From the NCBI GenBank assembly GCA_027625915.1, contig JANTQA010000029.1:3410001-3474000 (forward strand): DNA of 64,000 bases, written 5' to 3'. The position numbers were made by a program, and so were the translations under genes. Below are positions 36,501 to 47,864 of the stretch, piece after piece. Under the pieces are notes generated by a model. It was not told the DNA's origin and did no database searches. It saw nothing but the letters and a program-made list of their open reading frames with translations. This DNA is from Anaeramoeba flamelloides. Lineage: Eukaryota > Metamonada > Anaeramoebidae. Within the stretch, counting starts at the first letter, position 1; every line of letters begins with the position of its first letter.

Positions 36501-39500
36501 TTTATAAGTTTAATATTTGAAATTACTTAAAATTGTAGAATTTATTCCTTTTTAAGATTCAACGTGTTTGTTCATAATTTATTTAAATCTTTCATATTGC
36601 TCATTTAAAAATAAAATCCAAAAAATTAAAGAAAAAATAAAACTTACTTTAAAAATTGGTGTATATCTTCCAAGAAGTATCCCATAATTTGTATTAAATT
36701 TTTTCCTATTCAACACAGTTTTTTTTTGAATTTTTTCAAAAATATTTGAGATTTGTTCCTTTGTCTCGTTAGGTAATTTTTTCCACATTGGTGTTAAGTT
36801 TGGGGCAAAATAAGGGGATGAGTTTCCGTATTGAGATAAATTATTACTTGGTTTGAATTCCTTTTTAAAAATATTTTCAATTTTATTAATCCAATTAAAA
36901 TGATCACGATAAAAATCGGATGTTCTTTTGATTTTATTTTTCTTTTTAATGGGTTTTTTATATGGTTTTAATAATGCCTGCTCTTTTAATTGCCTTGGAT
37001 GCATTGGTATAGGCTCTAATTTTGAAATTACAATTTGTGACCATCGTTTACAAGCTCGGTGATAATCTTCAAAAGTTTTATAATATTCTGGTTTTGGTTC
37101 AGTTGAAATCAATTTTGTATCCCATGGTTGTTTTGAATGTAAATAAAAACTCATTTTTTTTTCTATATTTTTATTGTTTTTTTTATTGGTTGATATTTTT
37201 TCTTGATTTACTTTTGTATTATCATTACCAGCATTTTCTTCTTCTTCTTCTTCTTCTTCTTCTTCTTCTTCTTCTTCTTCTTCTTCTTCTTCTTCTTCTT
37301 CTTCTTCTTCTTCTTCTTCTTCTTCTTCTTCTTCTTCTTCTTCTTCTTCTTCTTCTTTCTCTTGTTGTTGTTGTTCTTTTTCTTGTTCTTCCTGATTTTC
37401 ATTTTCATTTTCATTGTTTTCTTTTTTAATTTCATTTTCATTTTCTTCTTTTTGAATTTCATTTTTGTTAATTTTTTCCTTGTTAAAAGTTTTTGAACTA
37501 AAAAGTGTTATTATCAAATGATAGTTAATTTAAAAAAAAATATTGATTTTTGAAAAAGAATAAAAAGAAAAAGAAATAGATCATTTAATTTTTGGATAAA
37601 TTCTTTTTTGTTTTTCATTCTTTTTAAATTTATTTTGGATGAATTAATCGCAATGCAAAAATAAAAATTGATATGTAACAAAAATTTTCAAACTTGAAAG
37701 TAGAGAATAATTTAATGGCGATTAAGACTTTCAATTTTCTTACACGGTCAATTAATTTACTGATCAAATTTGTTGATTAATTTTGTATTTCATCATTATT
37801 ATTCTTTTTTAAAAATTGTTTTGGATATTATTGTTTATAAAATTTAATACATTTTTCATAAAGAAGGGAAATCCTATTTCATTCATTTTTTTAAAAAAAT
37901 GAAAAACTTTTCTATATTACAAAATATCAAAATGAGTTAAGAATACTTTTTTAAAATAACGATAATGTGTTATTTTTGAAAAACAACAGTTTAATAAATT
38001 TAATTTTTGAGTTTTTTGAATCAAAAATTTATTTTTAGTGGAATTATTGGATTGTTTTATTTTATTATCTTAATTTTCAGTTTTAAATACGGATTGAAAT
38101 TACTAAAAGAGTGGTTCTCAAAATTTTTAATTGACTTTTCTTGATAATTTCATAATTCGTGTAAAAAATGCACCTTTGCTTTTCAGAATGAATTTCAAGT
38201 TCTTTCATTTTAATAATTTTATTTTTTGGTATTCTAATTAATTATTTAATAGGTTTAACATAGACAGTAGATCAGTAAATGTTAGTATTTTATAAATCAA
38301 AGAAAAAGAAAAAGAAATTTAAAATACATCTTTCTTTTCTATTTTGATATATATATATATAATTATATCTTTATATTATTTATTTATTATGATTTTGGGG
38401 ATATTTAGAGTTGAATTTTAAAAAAATTGTAATTTAATTGATTAGATCTCGATGGTATGTTTGTTAACAAATTATTTTATGAATTCTAATTTCTCAATAT
38501 TTGAATAGCCACTCAGAAAAAAAAGTGTTATATGGAAAAAAATTGACAAATTGATTTTAATTGTAAAACAGTACTAGGAAAAGTTATGATTTTCAAAAAA
38601 AAATTTACTTATTTTCCCTTCATTTTAAAACAAAAACCAAGTTTTGAAATTAAGATTGGTTATTAGAATTGAAATAGAATCCAAAATATCATATTAAACC
38701 AAAATTTAGTCATGTTCAATTTTCCAAATTCGAGATATTTATTGTTAATATCGGTAATATTGTACTTTTTGGATTTTATGTTTTACTGTATTTTTGATAC
38801 AGTGAAATTGGATTTAATATTTTAGCAATAGTCATTATTTCAAGTTTGGTAAATTTCAGTTTCAGATATCTTATTGATTTGTGAAAAATAAGTTGGATAT
38901 TCTTTGAAAATTTATCCTTTTTATTACCATTTTAGAATTAAAATGGATTTGAAAAATTTTTTCCAGAATTGTAAATTGAAAACTCTGAAAATGTTTTCAT
39001 TATTCTAAACTTTGTTTCTGTAAAAGGTGCCCTACATTTTTTTCAACTATCAATTATTTTTTATAATTAACCTTTAAAAAACAAATAAGAAATAAGTAGA
39101 ATAATGCAATCAAAGAATCTTTGATATCCGTATGAAAGTAAAACTAATAAATCAATAGATTTTCTTAACAATTGAAAAACTAAAATTCTTAGGAGAACTC
39201 ATTGAGAAAAACAACAACAATGTTAATTTTGATATTCGATTGAAAATCAAATAAAATTCCAATATAGAAATCAATATGATTTCTCTACAATCATTTGAAC
39301 AATTTCAATAACATTAAAATAACACGTTTTTACCAAGTGACTTGAGATCTTGTAATAATAAAAAAAGTTGTAAATGAATGATGGTGTTCAAAAAAAAATC
39401 GAAAAAAAACTAAAAAAGCAAAAAAATGATTTCAATTTTGGAATTTCAGAAATAATTTTTTTCTTCTAATATCGTTTCAAACTCTTTAAATACATATAAT

Positions 39501-42279
39501 TTACTCACCACAACTGGGCACCTTTGACTTGAAAATGGTTTATTTAGGAATTGAATAAATTATTTGTTTTTTGAAATGAATTAATATTATATTGATACAC
39601 TAAGTTTTTAAATCCATAAATTCGAATGTTTCATCAGTTTGTTTATATTTAAATAGAAAAAAAAGGGGGGGGGGGGGAGGGTTATAATATCTTGATCGTA
39701 ATGTGTTGTTGATGATTTATGAAAAGTAAATTCGCACTTTTGTTTCATTTAATTTTTCAATTGTTTTTATACTAAACCAAAATTCAAAACTTTTGAAACA
39801 GTTAAAAGAATAATAATACTGCAATTCCAATGAAATTTGAGAATAATTTTGCTTTTTCAACAATTTTTATCATTTTTTTGTTTTTTTGGTTTTTTGTTTT
39901 CTGTTTTTGTTTTTTCCAATGATGAAACAATATACATTCAATCCAAAAAAAATTTGAACGATTGGTATTGAGTTTAAAGCTGAGATCTTAAAATAGAAAC
40001 CCCCAAATAAAATTAGTTGATTATACCTAACCTTTTATTGATCGATCCAATAATTGTTATTGAAATTTCAACTAATTTTTATATTTTTTTTGTTATCCCA
40101 TCTCCAAGCTTTTTAAATACAGTCATTTTTTTATTTTGTATTTATTTATTTTGATTGTGTGAGTATTGTAAATGATAAATAATTGTTAATATTTCAATTA
40201 GTTAGTAGTTTTAACTGAGTATTTACCCATATGATTGATTTAATAAGATTTTGTTTTCAAAAAATTGAATTTTGGGATGTAAAAAATTTTGGATTGGGGT
40301 ATATTTAATTCCAATTGTATAAAATTTAATTTTATCTCGAAAGTTTAATAAGGAAGTCCTTAATTAAATCTCCAAAAAATATCATTTTTTATTGATTTGA
40401 TGAAGATCCTTTGGGTTTTTTTCAAGGGTAAATAGTGAAATGTTTGGGAGCTTGAAATAAAAATTTCCATTTATTAAATGGGAAACGAAAATATTAATTA
40501 GAAAATGGCAGTATTAAAACGAGATCTGAAGATCTACAAAGTTTTGAATTAAATTGCTTGTTAAATTCTTCATAATCAATTCTTATCAAAGAGGTGCAAA
40601 AAAAAATGGTAAAATATTTGGAATTTAATATAAATTATAAATAAAAGATCAAGACGTTTTTTCGGAAAGGTAATGGTACTAACTTTTTTTCCAATTGTGG
40701 GATAATTCCTGTCTGTAGGTAACGTAAAATTTCTAGTTCTTCTTTTTGAGACAAAGTATAAAATTCCTCATCATTTGAAAGATCGTCACTTTCTTTTGAT
40801 TGTATTTCTTCATTTTTTTGGTTGTCTTTTTCATTCGAAAATCCTGTTTCTTCAGGTTTTGGTGTTGTCTCTTTTTCACTTGGCTGCTCCACATTTAGGA
40901 TATTGTATGATGAGTTCTGATTCTTTTTCTTCTTTTGTTTTCATAAGAAAAGAAAAAAAAAAAGAGAAAAGAGAAAAGAGAAAAGAGAAAAGAGAAAAGA
41001 GAAAAGAGAAAAGAGAAAAGTGAAAGGTGAAAGGTGAAAGGAATAAGAAAAAAACAAAAACTTCAAAAACCATGAAACGAAATGAGGAGTAAGAAAAGAG
41101 AAAAAGAATTAATGGAAATCTTTGATTTGAAAATTTGAAACATACGTTTAAATTAGAAGGCGGACGATATAAATTAGCGCCGATTTGCCGAGGTAATTGC
41201 AATATTCCTATTTTTTTTTGCATAATTGAATGCCACTCGATTGCTGCTTGTTCGAAGTCAGAATAATTTTCAAAGTCTTCAATTTCGGGAAATTTGGGAA
41301 GACTTTCGAAAGGCTCTGGATTATAGAGTTGCGAAAATTGAGAGAATTGTTCAGTTTGTAAAAGGTCTTTTCTTTTTGCGATTTGGTATTCTTGGCAAGT
41401 TTGAAAGTGGTTTTAATTCAAGATTTATTGAAGAATGGTTTTTATGATTTTGTTTTTAATCAGCACCATGAGTTGTTGGAGAAAATAAAAAAAAAAATAA
41501 CAAGAAGGAAAAAAGGAAGGGAATAATTGAATTTGTTGAGTGAAGAAAAAAATTTTTTTAAGGGTGCTCAAAAGGTATTTAATTGTTACAAAATTTAATC
41601 ACACTATTCATTCTTTTTTTTTTCTTTTAGCTTGAAATGAAAAAAAAAAGTTTTTTGTTTTTTTTTAAAGGATGAGTGTGTAGAGAAATTTTGGTTTGGT
41701 CATTTGTTTATCAAATTTTTGTTGGTGAAAATTCTTTCAAATTCAAATTCAATTTTGTCACCAGTTTTTTTGATCACAACAAGAAAACAAACAAAACTTG
41801 TCCACACTTAGAAAGGGATGCATTTTGAAAAAAAAATAATTTAACGATCAAACCAAGAATTGAAAAGGTAACTTACCATCAAACTTTGGGAGATCTTTGC
41901 TTCGAAACTTGATCTTTTTTTGGATTGGTAAATAATTGAGGTCATAACAGTTCCCTTCAGAATCTAAATAAACACATGTATTTTTGCTTTGTTTTTTTTC
42001 TGTCTCTGTTGGTTTGATATATTCTTGAATGTTAATAAAAGGTGCCTCATATCCTTCCCCTAATTAATATCAGAAACAACATTTTTCAAGTAAAGGTGTT
42101 GAAGATTGGGAAAAAGTTAATAAAATATTTTACAGTTGAAACAAAAAATTTTTTTTTTTTTGAAAAAGAAAATATATTGGCAAGAAAGAAAGAGATTTAC
42201 TAAAACCAGAGATTTGTGGTATAATTTTATAAGACACGTTTCGGGTGATTCGTGCTGCACGAGCTATTGGGTTTGTCAT
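31348..42279 (-). CDS. Large unrecognised protein, 8 exons, 1,624 residues
   Basis: I do not recognise the family. Exons are 42279-42201, 42059-41877, 41390-41146, 40916-40684, 37497-36648, 35263-34511, 34380-33973 and 33471-31348. All seven junctions have GT-AG borders and matching phases, and no stop occurs. The start is ATG at 42279. A short motif occurs twice: DFENYSDFEQAAIEW near residue 127 and YYKTFEDYHRACKRW near 384, each followed by a Pro-containing segment. Between and after them lie about 40 Glu (residues 294-333) and an Asn-Glu-Thr repeat (530-650). The C-terminal 840 residues are rich in hydrophobic helices, like Armadillo/HEAT-type scaffolds, interrupted by a Lys-Pro repeat (about 1250-1295). 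No catalytic motif or signal peptide was seen. A cytoplasmic scaffold role is a guess. Confidence 0.82.
32350..32470 (-). repeat. Hexanucleotide repeat encoding Lys-Pro
   Basis: The plus strand repeats GGCTTT about 16 times with a few variants. On the coding strand this is AAAGCC, giving alternating Lys and Pro in the last exon of the large gene. It begins with a Ser-Lys-Pro variant section. Such a tract would be an extended, positively charged linker. Confidence 0.95.
34985..35215 (-). repeat. 9-bp repeat encoding Asn-Glu-Thr
   Basis: Units such as AACGAAACC or AATCAGACC repeat about 20 times on the coding strand and give Asn-Glu/Gln-Thr/Ala. The correct frame lacks an ATG. The other two minus-strand frames, and the plus-strand frame rich in Ile-Gly-Phe-Val, are open by the repeat's nature only. 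The exon starts with A27 coding for lysines directly after the acceptor. Confidence 0.9.
35740..36310 (+). mobile_element. Five-copy dispersed TIR repeat, copy B (intron 5)
   Basis: It matches copy A closely across AACTAATTTTATTTGAGTTC, GATCGATCAA, TTGGAGAGAGCAAAACAAAA and ACAAAACAAAAAATAAATAA. It lies wholly in the 1,384-base fifth intron (35264-36647) of the large gene, antisense to it. Confidence 0.8.
37237..37357 (-). repeat. GAA/TTC trinucleotide tract, about 40 units
   Basis: An uninterrupted TTC run on the plus strand reads as GAA on the coding strand and encodes about 40 glutamates in exon 5 of the large gene. It is a simple repeat that probably varies in length between strains and between reads. 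Confidence 0.97.
38630..38930 (+). repeat. Dispersed repeat shared with 24590-24880, copy 2
   Basis: It lies in the 3,186-base intron 4 of the large gene. The segment with CAATAGTCATTATTTCAAG and TTTCAGTTTCAGATATC matches copy 1 in order and orientation. The rest of that intron holds copy D of the five-copy repeat and a G12 run near 39665. No exon was found in it. Confidence 0.65.
39760..40320 (-). mobile_element. Five-copy dispersed TIR repeat, copy D (intron 4)
   Basis: It is the reverse complement of copy B, with GATCGATCCAATAA, GTGTGAGTATTGTAAATGAT and TTAGTTGA blocks. Its outer ends, CCAAAATTCAAAACTTTTGA and AAAATTTTGGATTGGGG, show the family's weak terminal inversion. It lies inside intron 4 of the large gene, in the same orientation as the transcript. 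Confidence 0.75.
40957..41020 (+). repeat. AGAAAAG heptamer repeat in intron 3
   Basis: The heptamer AGAAAAG repeats about eight times, then changes to GTGAAAG units. It lies in the third intron (40917-41145) of the large gene. On the transcript strand it forms a pyrimidine-rich CTTTTCT stretch upstream of the 3' splice site. Confidence 0.9.
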
Positions 42280-42959
42280 TCAAAATAAAAATCTAATTAA
42301 GCAAAGAGGTTAGACATTTAAAAAATGAATTTTTTAAAATTGAAATTATTGTTTCTTGATCAGATCTGGATTAGAATAAAATTCCAAGATAAGTTTCATT
42401 TCAAAGCTCAACTACATCAAATTTTCTGAATGATTCAAAAAATTAATTAATTATTTTCCAAAAATTTTGTGCTGGTTTGGGAGATAGTTTCATCTCTTAA
42501 TCTTTTTCTCATTTTGTCCATGGTATGTACTTTTGGAAATGTTCAGTTTACTTTCAATCTAACATAAATACAAAGTATCAAATTTATTATAAAAAGAGTT
42601 CAATTAAAATTTAGGGTTTGTGATTTTTTCAGTTAAAAAAAAAAATCGAATCTCCTGAAAAAAAATCACCTAAAGAATTCAAAAAATGTACCCCACAACA
42701 AAAAAACAGAATCTTGAAAGAAATATGTGAGAATTTTTTTTTCAAAAAATTTTCTAAAAAATTCTGTCAATAAAAAGTTGTATTTTAATTTTCTTCTCAT
42801 GTAGAATAACTTGGGATGGAAACCATGTGGGTACTCTATTTTTAAAGGGACAAGAATAAAGATATACTAATAAAATCAAATTTGTTTTTAATTTGAATAT
42901 TTTCCAGGATAAATTTAATTCTAACTTTAGTAATTTTTTTATTTCTTTATGAGTTGTAA

Positions 42960-43440
42960 GGCTACTCTATGTTATCTCTCCAAGTCAATTTCTGATTTGT
43001 ATTCCCAAAGTTCAAATAAACTTGATTAATCATAGTATTTACCCTCTTTCGTAAAAAGAATAAACATTTTTCAAATAATTCATTTTTAAACTTAATTTTC
43101 AGTTGAAAAATTCTGATCCACGAATCTTTTTGCTTGGTTGGATTTTTTGGCTTGGAAAATAAAAAAATTACCAAAGATTTTTATTTTGAAGAAAAAATCA
43201 CTTTATGGAATTTTAAATGATTTACATGTACAAACAACATTAGAAGTTAATCTTATTTTAAAAATATAAAAAGAATAAATATAATATTGAATCCTTGAAA
43301 ATCCAGAAAAAAATAATATTTTTATTTGATTTTTGGATTTTCTTGAAATTTTAAAAGATGAGGTTATATTTTTTTTTTCAATTATTTGGACTATTAAAAG
43401 GGAAACATTATTATTAAAACCAGTTATTTGAATATGTCTA
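42960..43440 (+). repeat. Left copy of a repeat flanking the 43.5-kb element
   Basis: Blocks such as TTTTATTTTGAAGAAAAAAT, TATTGAATCCTTGAAAATCC and ATTATTAAAACCAGTTATTT recur in the same order and orientation at 44860-45200. The two copies are diverged. The TIR element at 43522-44554 lies between them. Confidence 0.7.
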
Positions 43441-43521
43441 GTATTTTTTTTTATTGGAATTATTTATCTGAATTACTTTTATTTGTTTGGAAAGATTCAA
43501 AAATTTGAGTATTTTTTATTA

Positions 43522-44554
43522 CAGTATGTTCACTAACCCGTGTCGGCGTTTTAATATGTGTTTTTGAAAATTATTTGTGTTGTTTTTTGAAATAACTGTG
43601 GTTTTTTTTTTTTTTAACGTTTTTTTTTTTTTCTTTAACTGTGGTTTTCGGTTTTTATTTTGTGTTCAACAAAAAAATACAGTTCAGTTTAACTCGAATT
43701 TCAAATCAAACAAAATGTTAAATAGATTATATTATCAAAGTGTTTTTTCTACAACCTTCAAGTCCAATCTTCTCATAAAAGAAATCTAGTTCAACCAAAT
43801 TTTAACAAATAAACATCAAAAATCGACAACAACATATCTTTCAGTTTGAATACATACAAAAAAAAATCAATAAAAAGGATAAAACAAGTTCCTTAAAAAC
43901 TTTTTTGCTTGTACCTCGGCATAATAACAAAATGAGATATCAATTTTCCAAAGTTTTTTAAAAAAGCTAGGAACCAAAAATTTCAATTCATTTTCTTTTT
44001 TCCTTTCGCCAATCGTCTTCAAATCATATCTTTTATTTGGTTTAATTATTTACTTGTTTTTTTTGCCTATATTGGATGAGATAAGAATCCAAAATGAAAG
44101 AATATTTCATATTGAATCAAAAGTTAATTAGACGATATTTTATCTGATCTAAAATTCTACAAGAACATACCCAATGACCAAATTATTTAGAAATCAATTC
44201 TTTTTCAACCAGTTTAATCATGAGAGGAAATTAAATCTCTTCTAAGATCAATTTTCAGATATTATAATAAGATCTTTAAATTTTTCAATCACTATAGCAG
44301 AAATAATATTTTAGAAAACTTTGAATAAAAATTTCAATTATGGCTTTGAGAATGACAGTAATATTGTCAAGATATATCCCCTTTTTAAAAATAAACACAC
44401 TTTTGAAAACTTTTAATTGTTGACCACAGATAAAAAACGAAAACAACTGAAAAAAGTTGGAAAACAACAGTTAAAAACACATTTTTCAAAAAACCACAGT
44501 TAAATTTTAAAAAACGACAATTATTTAAATCGACACGGATTATTTAACATACTG
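43522..44554. mobile_element. 1,033-bp mariner-like TIR element with TA duplication
   Basis: The left end is CAGTATGTTCACTAACCCGT and the right end is the inverted form CGGATTATTTAACATACTG. TA flanks both sides, as in Tc1/mariner insertions. Inner repeats built on AACTGTGGTTTT occur near both ends in inverted orientation. I found no transposase frame; the centre has only short open stretches. It is probably non-autonomous. Confidence 0.85.
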
Positions 44555-44859
44555 TATATTGATGTTAAAATAAACAAGTATTGATTAGTTAAAACATATA
44601 CACACAATTAAAAGCTGTGTCCTCTTAAAAGAAATTTACATACGAAAAGATCCAATTAACTGGCCTTAAAGAGTAAGTAAAAATGAAATATGTTTCTCTC
44701 TTAAGTAACAAGTAACTCCAATTTATTTTTTTTCATAATGGTAATAGAGTAATTATTTACACAAGGATATTAAGCCTGATATACTCAACTTAATTTACTA
44801 ACTTTCGAGAAATGAGTTATCATTTTTAAAAAGAATTCATTTTTTCCCATTATATATTC

Positions 44860-45200
44860 AGTAGAAAGATCCTGATCCTTTTTTGTTGTATTTTTAGATC
44901 AAATGAGAAAAAGAAAAATAGTAAAAAAATTTTATTTTGAAGAAATCTCACTTTTAGTAATTTCAGAGAGTCTGTATTAACAAATAACCTTGAAACTTTA
45001 ATCTTATTTTAAAAGTACTATAAAAATAATTCATATATTGAATCCTTGAAGATCTAAAAAAAGTTGATCATTTATCATATAAATATTTATTTAATTTCTT
45101 GAAATTTAAGAGTTTTGACAATATTTTTTTTTCAAACACTAAGAGCATAAACAATTAACTGCTTGTATTATTAAAACCAGTTATTTGATAATATTGATAA
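44860..45200 (+). repeat. Right copy of the flanking repeat
   Basis: This is the second copy of the sequence at 42960-43440. It shares TTTTATTTTGAAGAAATCTC, ATATTGAATCCTTGAAGATC and TATTATTAAAACCAGTTATT. Two similar copies on either side of a TIR element suggest an older tandem duplication or two copies of another element. Confidence 0.7.
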
Positions 45201-46154
45201 ATTGCAATTTTTGTTTGGAAATTTTTACTTGATTTTCTTTTTTTAAATTATTCTGATTAAGCATGTAATAAAGCATTTTATGTGGTCAAGTGTTAAGAAA
45301 CTCTGTAAAATTAGTTGTTATTCAAAATTTTCTTTATCCTTATCTGTTTGATAAGAAACAATTCAAACATTTATCAAAATGGATATTGAACTAAAATTTT
45401 TTTTGAAATTTATTAGAATTTATCAGTATCTATTATTTTTTGGTATTAGATTTATTTATTTAAATTTATTTCATTTGTTTGACAATCTTTAAAAAATGGT
45501 GAAATAATTGTAAAGTCTATTGATACATTAAAATCTTTTTATTGTTAACAACCCACTGAAAGAATTAAGATTGATGATTATTAATTATCAAAATGAAATA
45601 ATCAAATTAAAAAGTATTTCTTTAGATTATAAGTTGAATTTTCTACGCCTTTAAAAAATATTTTTGGGAGAATTATTAATTTGATTGTTTGGTTCTTTTT
45701 CCTTAGATTTTTAATTCAATAAAGAGCAAAAATTGATTTGAACGGTTCTTTGAATCAAAAAATTATATTTTTTCCAGTTTAAAATAATTATTGTAATTTT
45801 TTTGAAATTAAGTAGATTATTTAAACTGAGTTATTTTAGAAACTAGAGGTTTTATTTTTAAAGTGTATTTTTGCACACTTATATTTAATTATAATACAAC
45901 AATATTTCAACTCAAATGAAGCTTAGATAAATATTAAAATAACCAAAAATTATTACAATTAACCCACATGAACAAAATAAAATTTTTAAAGCTGAAGAGA
46001 ACTTCTATCAAACCAGAATTGCAACCTATTAAAGAAAAAATAAACACAACAAGAAATAAAAACTTTTGGTAATTGTACACATTTTAAAGTAATCAAAAAT
46101 GCCCAAAAAACATATGAAAAATTTCTTCTGCTAAGAAATAGTATAAAATTATTA

Positions 46155-46355
46155 CATTAATTTTTATTTTGAAGGTACAAACTTCCAACAAAATTTAAGG
46201 TGCAAAAAAGTCTCTAATTAAATCAAAAAATTCAAATTAGAGGAAAATTATTAGTAAAAAAAAAAAATTCCAAAAAATGAGACTTAATTCAAGATTTTTT
46301 TATTTCTTAAATTTCTTTGAAAGTTTGTATCTTAAAAGTTGAACTATTTGTAAAT
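46155..46355. mobile_element. Decayed copy of the CAGTCAGTTTCA MITE
   Basis: The inner blocks GGTACAAACTTCCAACAAAA and TTTGAAAGTTTGTATCTTAA form inverted arms like those of the intact copy 250 bases away. The outer ends are largely lost. A third copy of the family lies at 11801-11994. Confidence 0.65.
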
Positions 46356-46601
46356 AAATATTTTAATAATTTTGGACAAAAATTAATAAAAAATTAGTTA
46401 TTAGAGGAATGTTCAACTATTTTTAAAAATTGTTTGAAAATAATATTATCAACATAGAGTAATATATTGGGGTACTGTTAGGTTTTTTTTTTTTTTTTTT
46501 TTTTTTTTATTTTTATTACTAATACTACCCTGGCGAAGAAACGAATAATATTCTTTAAATATTGACATTTTATTAAATATATATATATATATATATATAT
46601 A

Positions 46602-46798
46602 CAGTCAGTTTCACTTTTAAGGCACAAACTTTCAACGAAATTTAAGGCACAAAAAAATCTCAAATTAAGGCACAAAATTTGGAATTTTTTTTTTTACAAT
46701 TTATTTTTACTAGAATTTGAATTTTGTGCTTTAATTTGAGATTTTTATTGTGCCTTAAATTACGTTGAAAGTTTGTGCCTTAAAAGTGAAACTGACTG
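46602..46798. mobile_element. Intact 197-bp mariner-like MITE
   Basis: Both ends read CAGTCAGTTTCACTTTTAAG in inverted orientation, and the arms stay nearly identical for about 75 bases. Three GGCACAA-type blocks repeat within each arm. It is flanked by TA inside a TA repeat, the expected Tc1/mariner target. The near-identity of the arms suggests it is young compared with the two decayed copies. There is no coding capacity. Confidence 0.95.
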
Positions 46799-47433
46799 TA
46801 TATATATATATATTAATCCTAACCCCGATATTAAAATTAAGAAATTTCTCAAATTACCTGAATAAAAATTCATATTTTTTGAATAAAAATAATATATAAT
46901 CGAAATCTTACAACTTATTCAAAAAATATTTTAATCTAGAAATTGATTAAAGAGATCTGCTTTTTTGTTTGTGATTATGCATTATATGAAAAAAATCAAA
47001 ATTATGGATTAAAGAATTAATATAATTATTTAAAACTAATAAAAATGACAAAAGAAAAAATTTTCAAAATCTTTTATAAAATATAGGTTCTTTATTTATC
47101 TTGTTATTTTTCAAAGAAAATTATAATTCTTTATTAAAATTTCCATACAAAAATTTAGAAATTTGGGAAGTGACTAAAGTGATGTCAGGTACCCACAAGT
47201 GTATTAGAATACCCAGGTTTTTTTTTTATTTTAGAAATTGGAAGAAAATTTAAGAAATTTTCTGAAAAGTAAAAAAAAAAAAAAAACGAGTGTCAGTTTT
47301 CCAGAATTCAAAAGAATAATGTAAAATCAAAGATTTAACTCAATTCTTTTTATTTCTATAAAACTAACAAGGGTTTTCTTGAGGTTTTCTGTTATATTCG
47401 GAAAAAAAATTATTGGTTTTCAAAATAAACAAA

Positions 47434-47532
47434 AAACCAACATCCAAAGAAGTTATGAAAGTGATCACAAAACATTTTCCCCATAAGATCACAAGTAACC
47501 AAAAAAGAAGTTGAAAAAGATCAAATCTCACA
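47434..47532 (+). pseudogene. 99-bp fragment of PRIM2 exon 2
   Basis: The sequence from AAACCAACATCCAAAGAAGT to GATCAAATCTCAC is nearly identical to the middle of PRIM2 exon 2 (about 4205-4303 on the minus strand). It has a few substitutions and one extra base in the ACATTTTCCCC part that would break the frame. It starts and stops inside the exon, so neither splice site came along. The next long-TIR element starts 333 bases downstream, in the same relative order and orientation as in the PRIM2 gene. Confidence 0.93.
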
Positions 47533-47864
47533 AAAACAACCTAACAACACTTTTAACATATTTCAAAAGAATAGTATAATATATTTGATTTTGCTCTATT
47601 ACTTTTCAATTCAAGAAAAGCTAAAGGCGAAAAAGAAAAAGTAATTTTATCCCTTCGAAAAATAATATATATATATAAAAATCAGGCATTTAAATATTAT
47701 TATCGATTACAAAAGTATGGGAATATTTTGAATTTTTAAATATCTTTAAAATTTGGTAATTATTTAATGAATTAAAAATCAATATTTAGTTGTATTTAGA
47801 AAATGACTATATGATAAATAACAGTAAATTATTTTTTCAAAATTAAAATGAAAATTTAATTTAG

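Noticed and set aside
37022-37496. Plus-strand poly-Leu and poly-Phe frames
   Set aside because: They are antisense readings of the GAA tract in exon 5 of the large gene.
37560-37640. ATG at about 37613 (MKNKKEFIQK) as the start of a separate gene
   Set aside because: It ends in a stop, has no usable GT donor, and its frame does not join exon 5. The exon 4 donor at 40683 fits exon 5 in phase.
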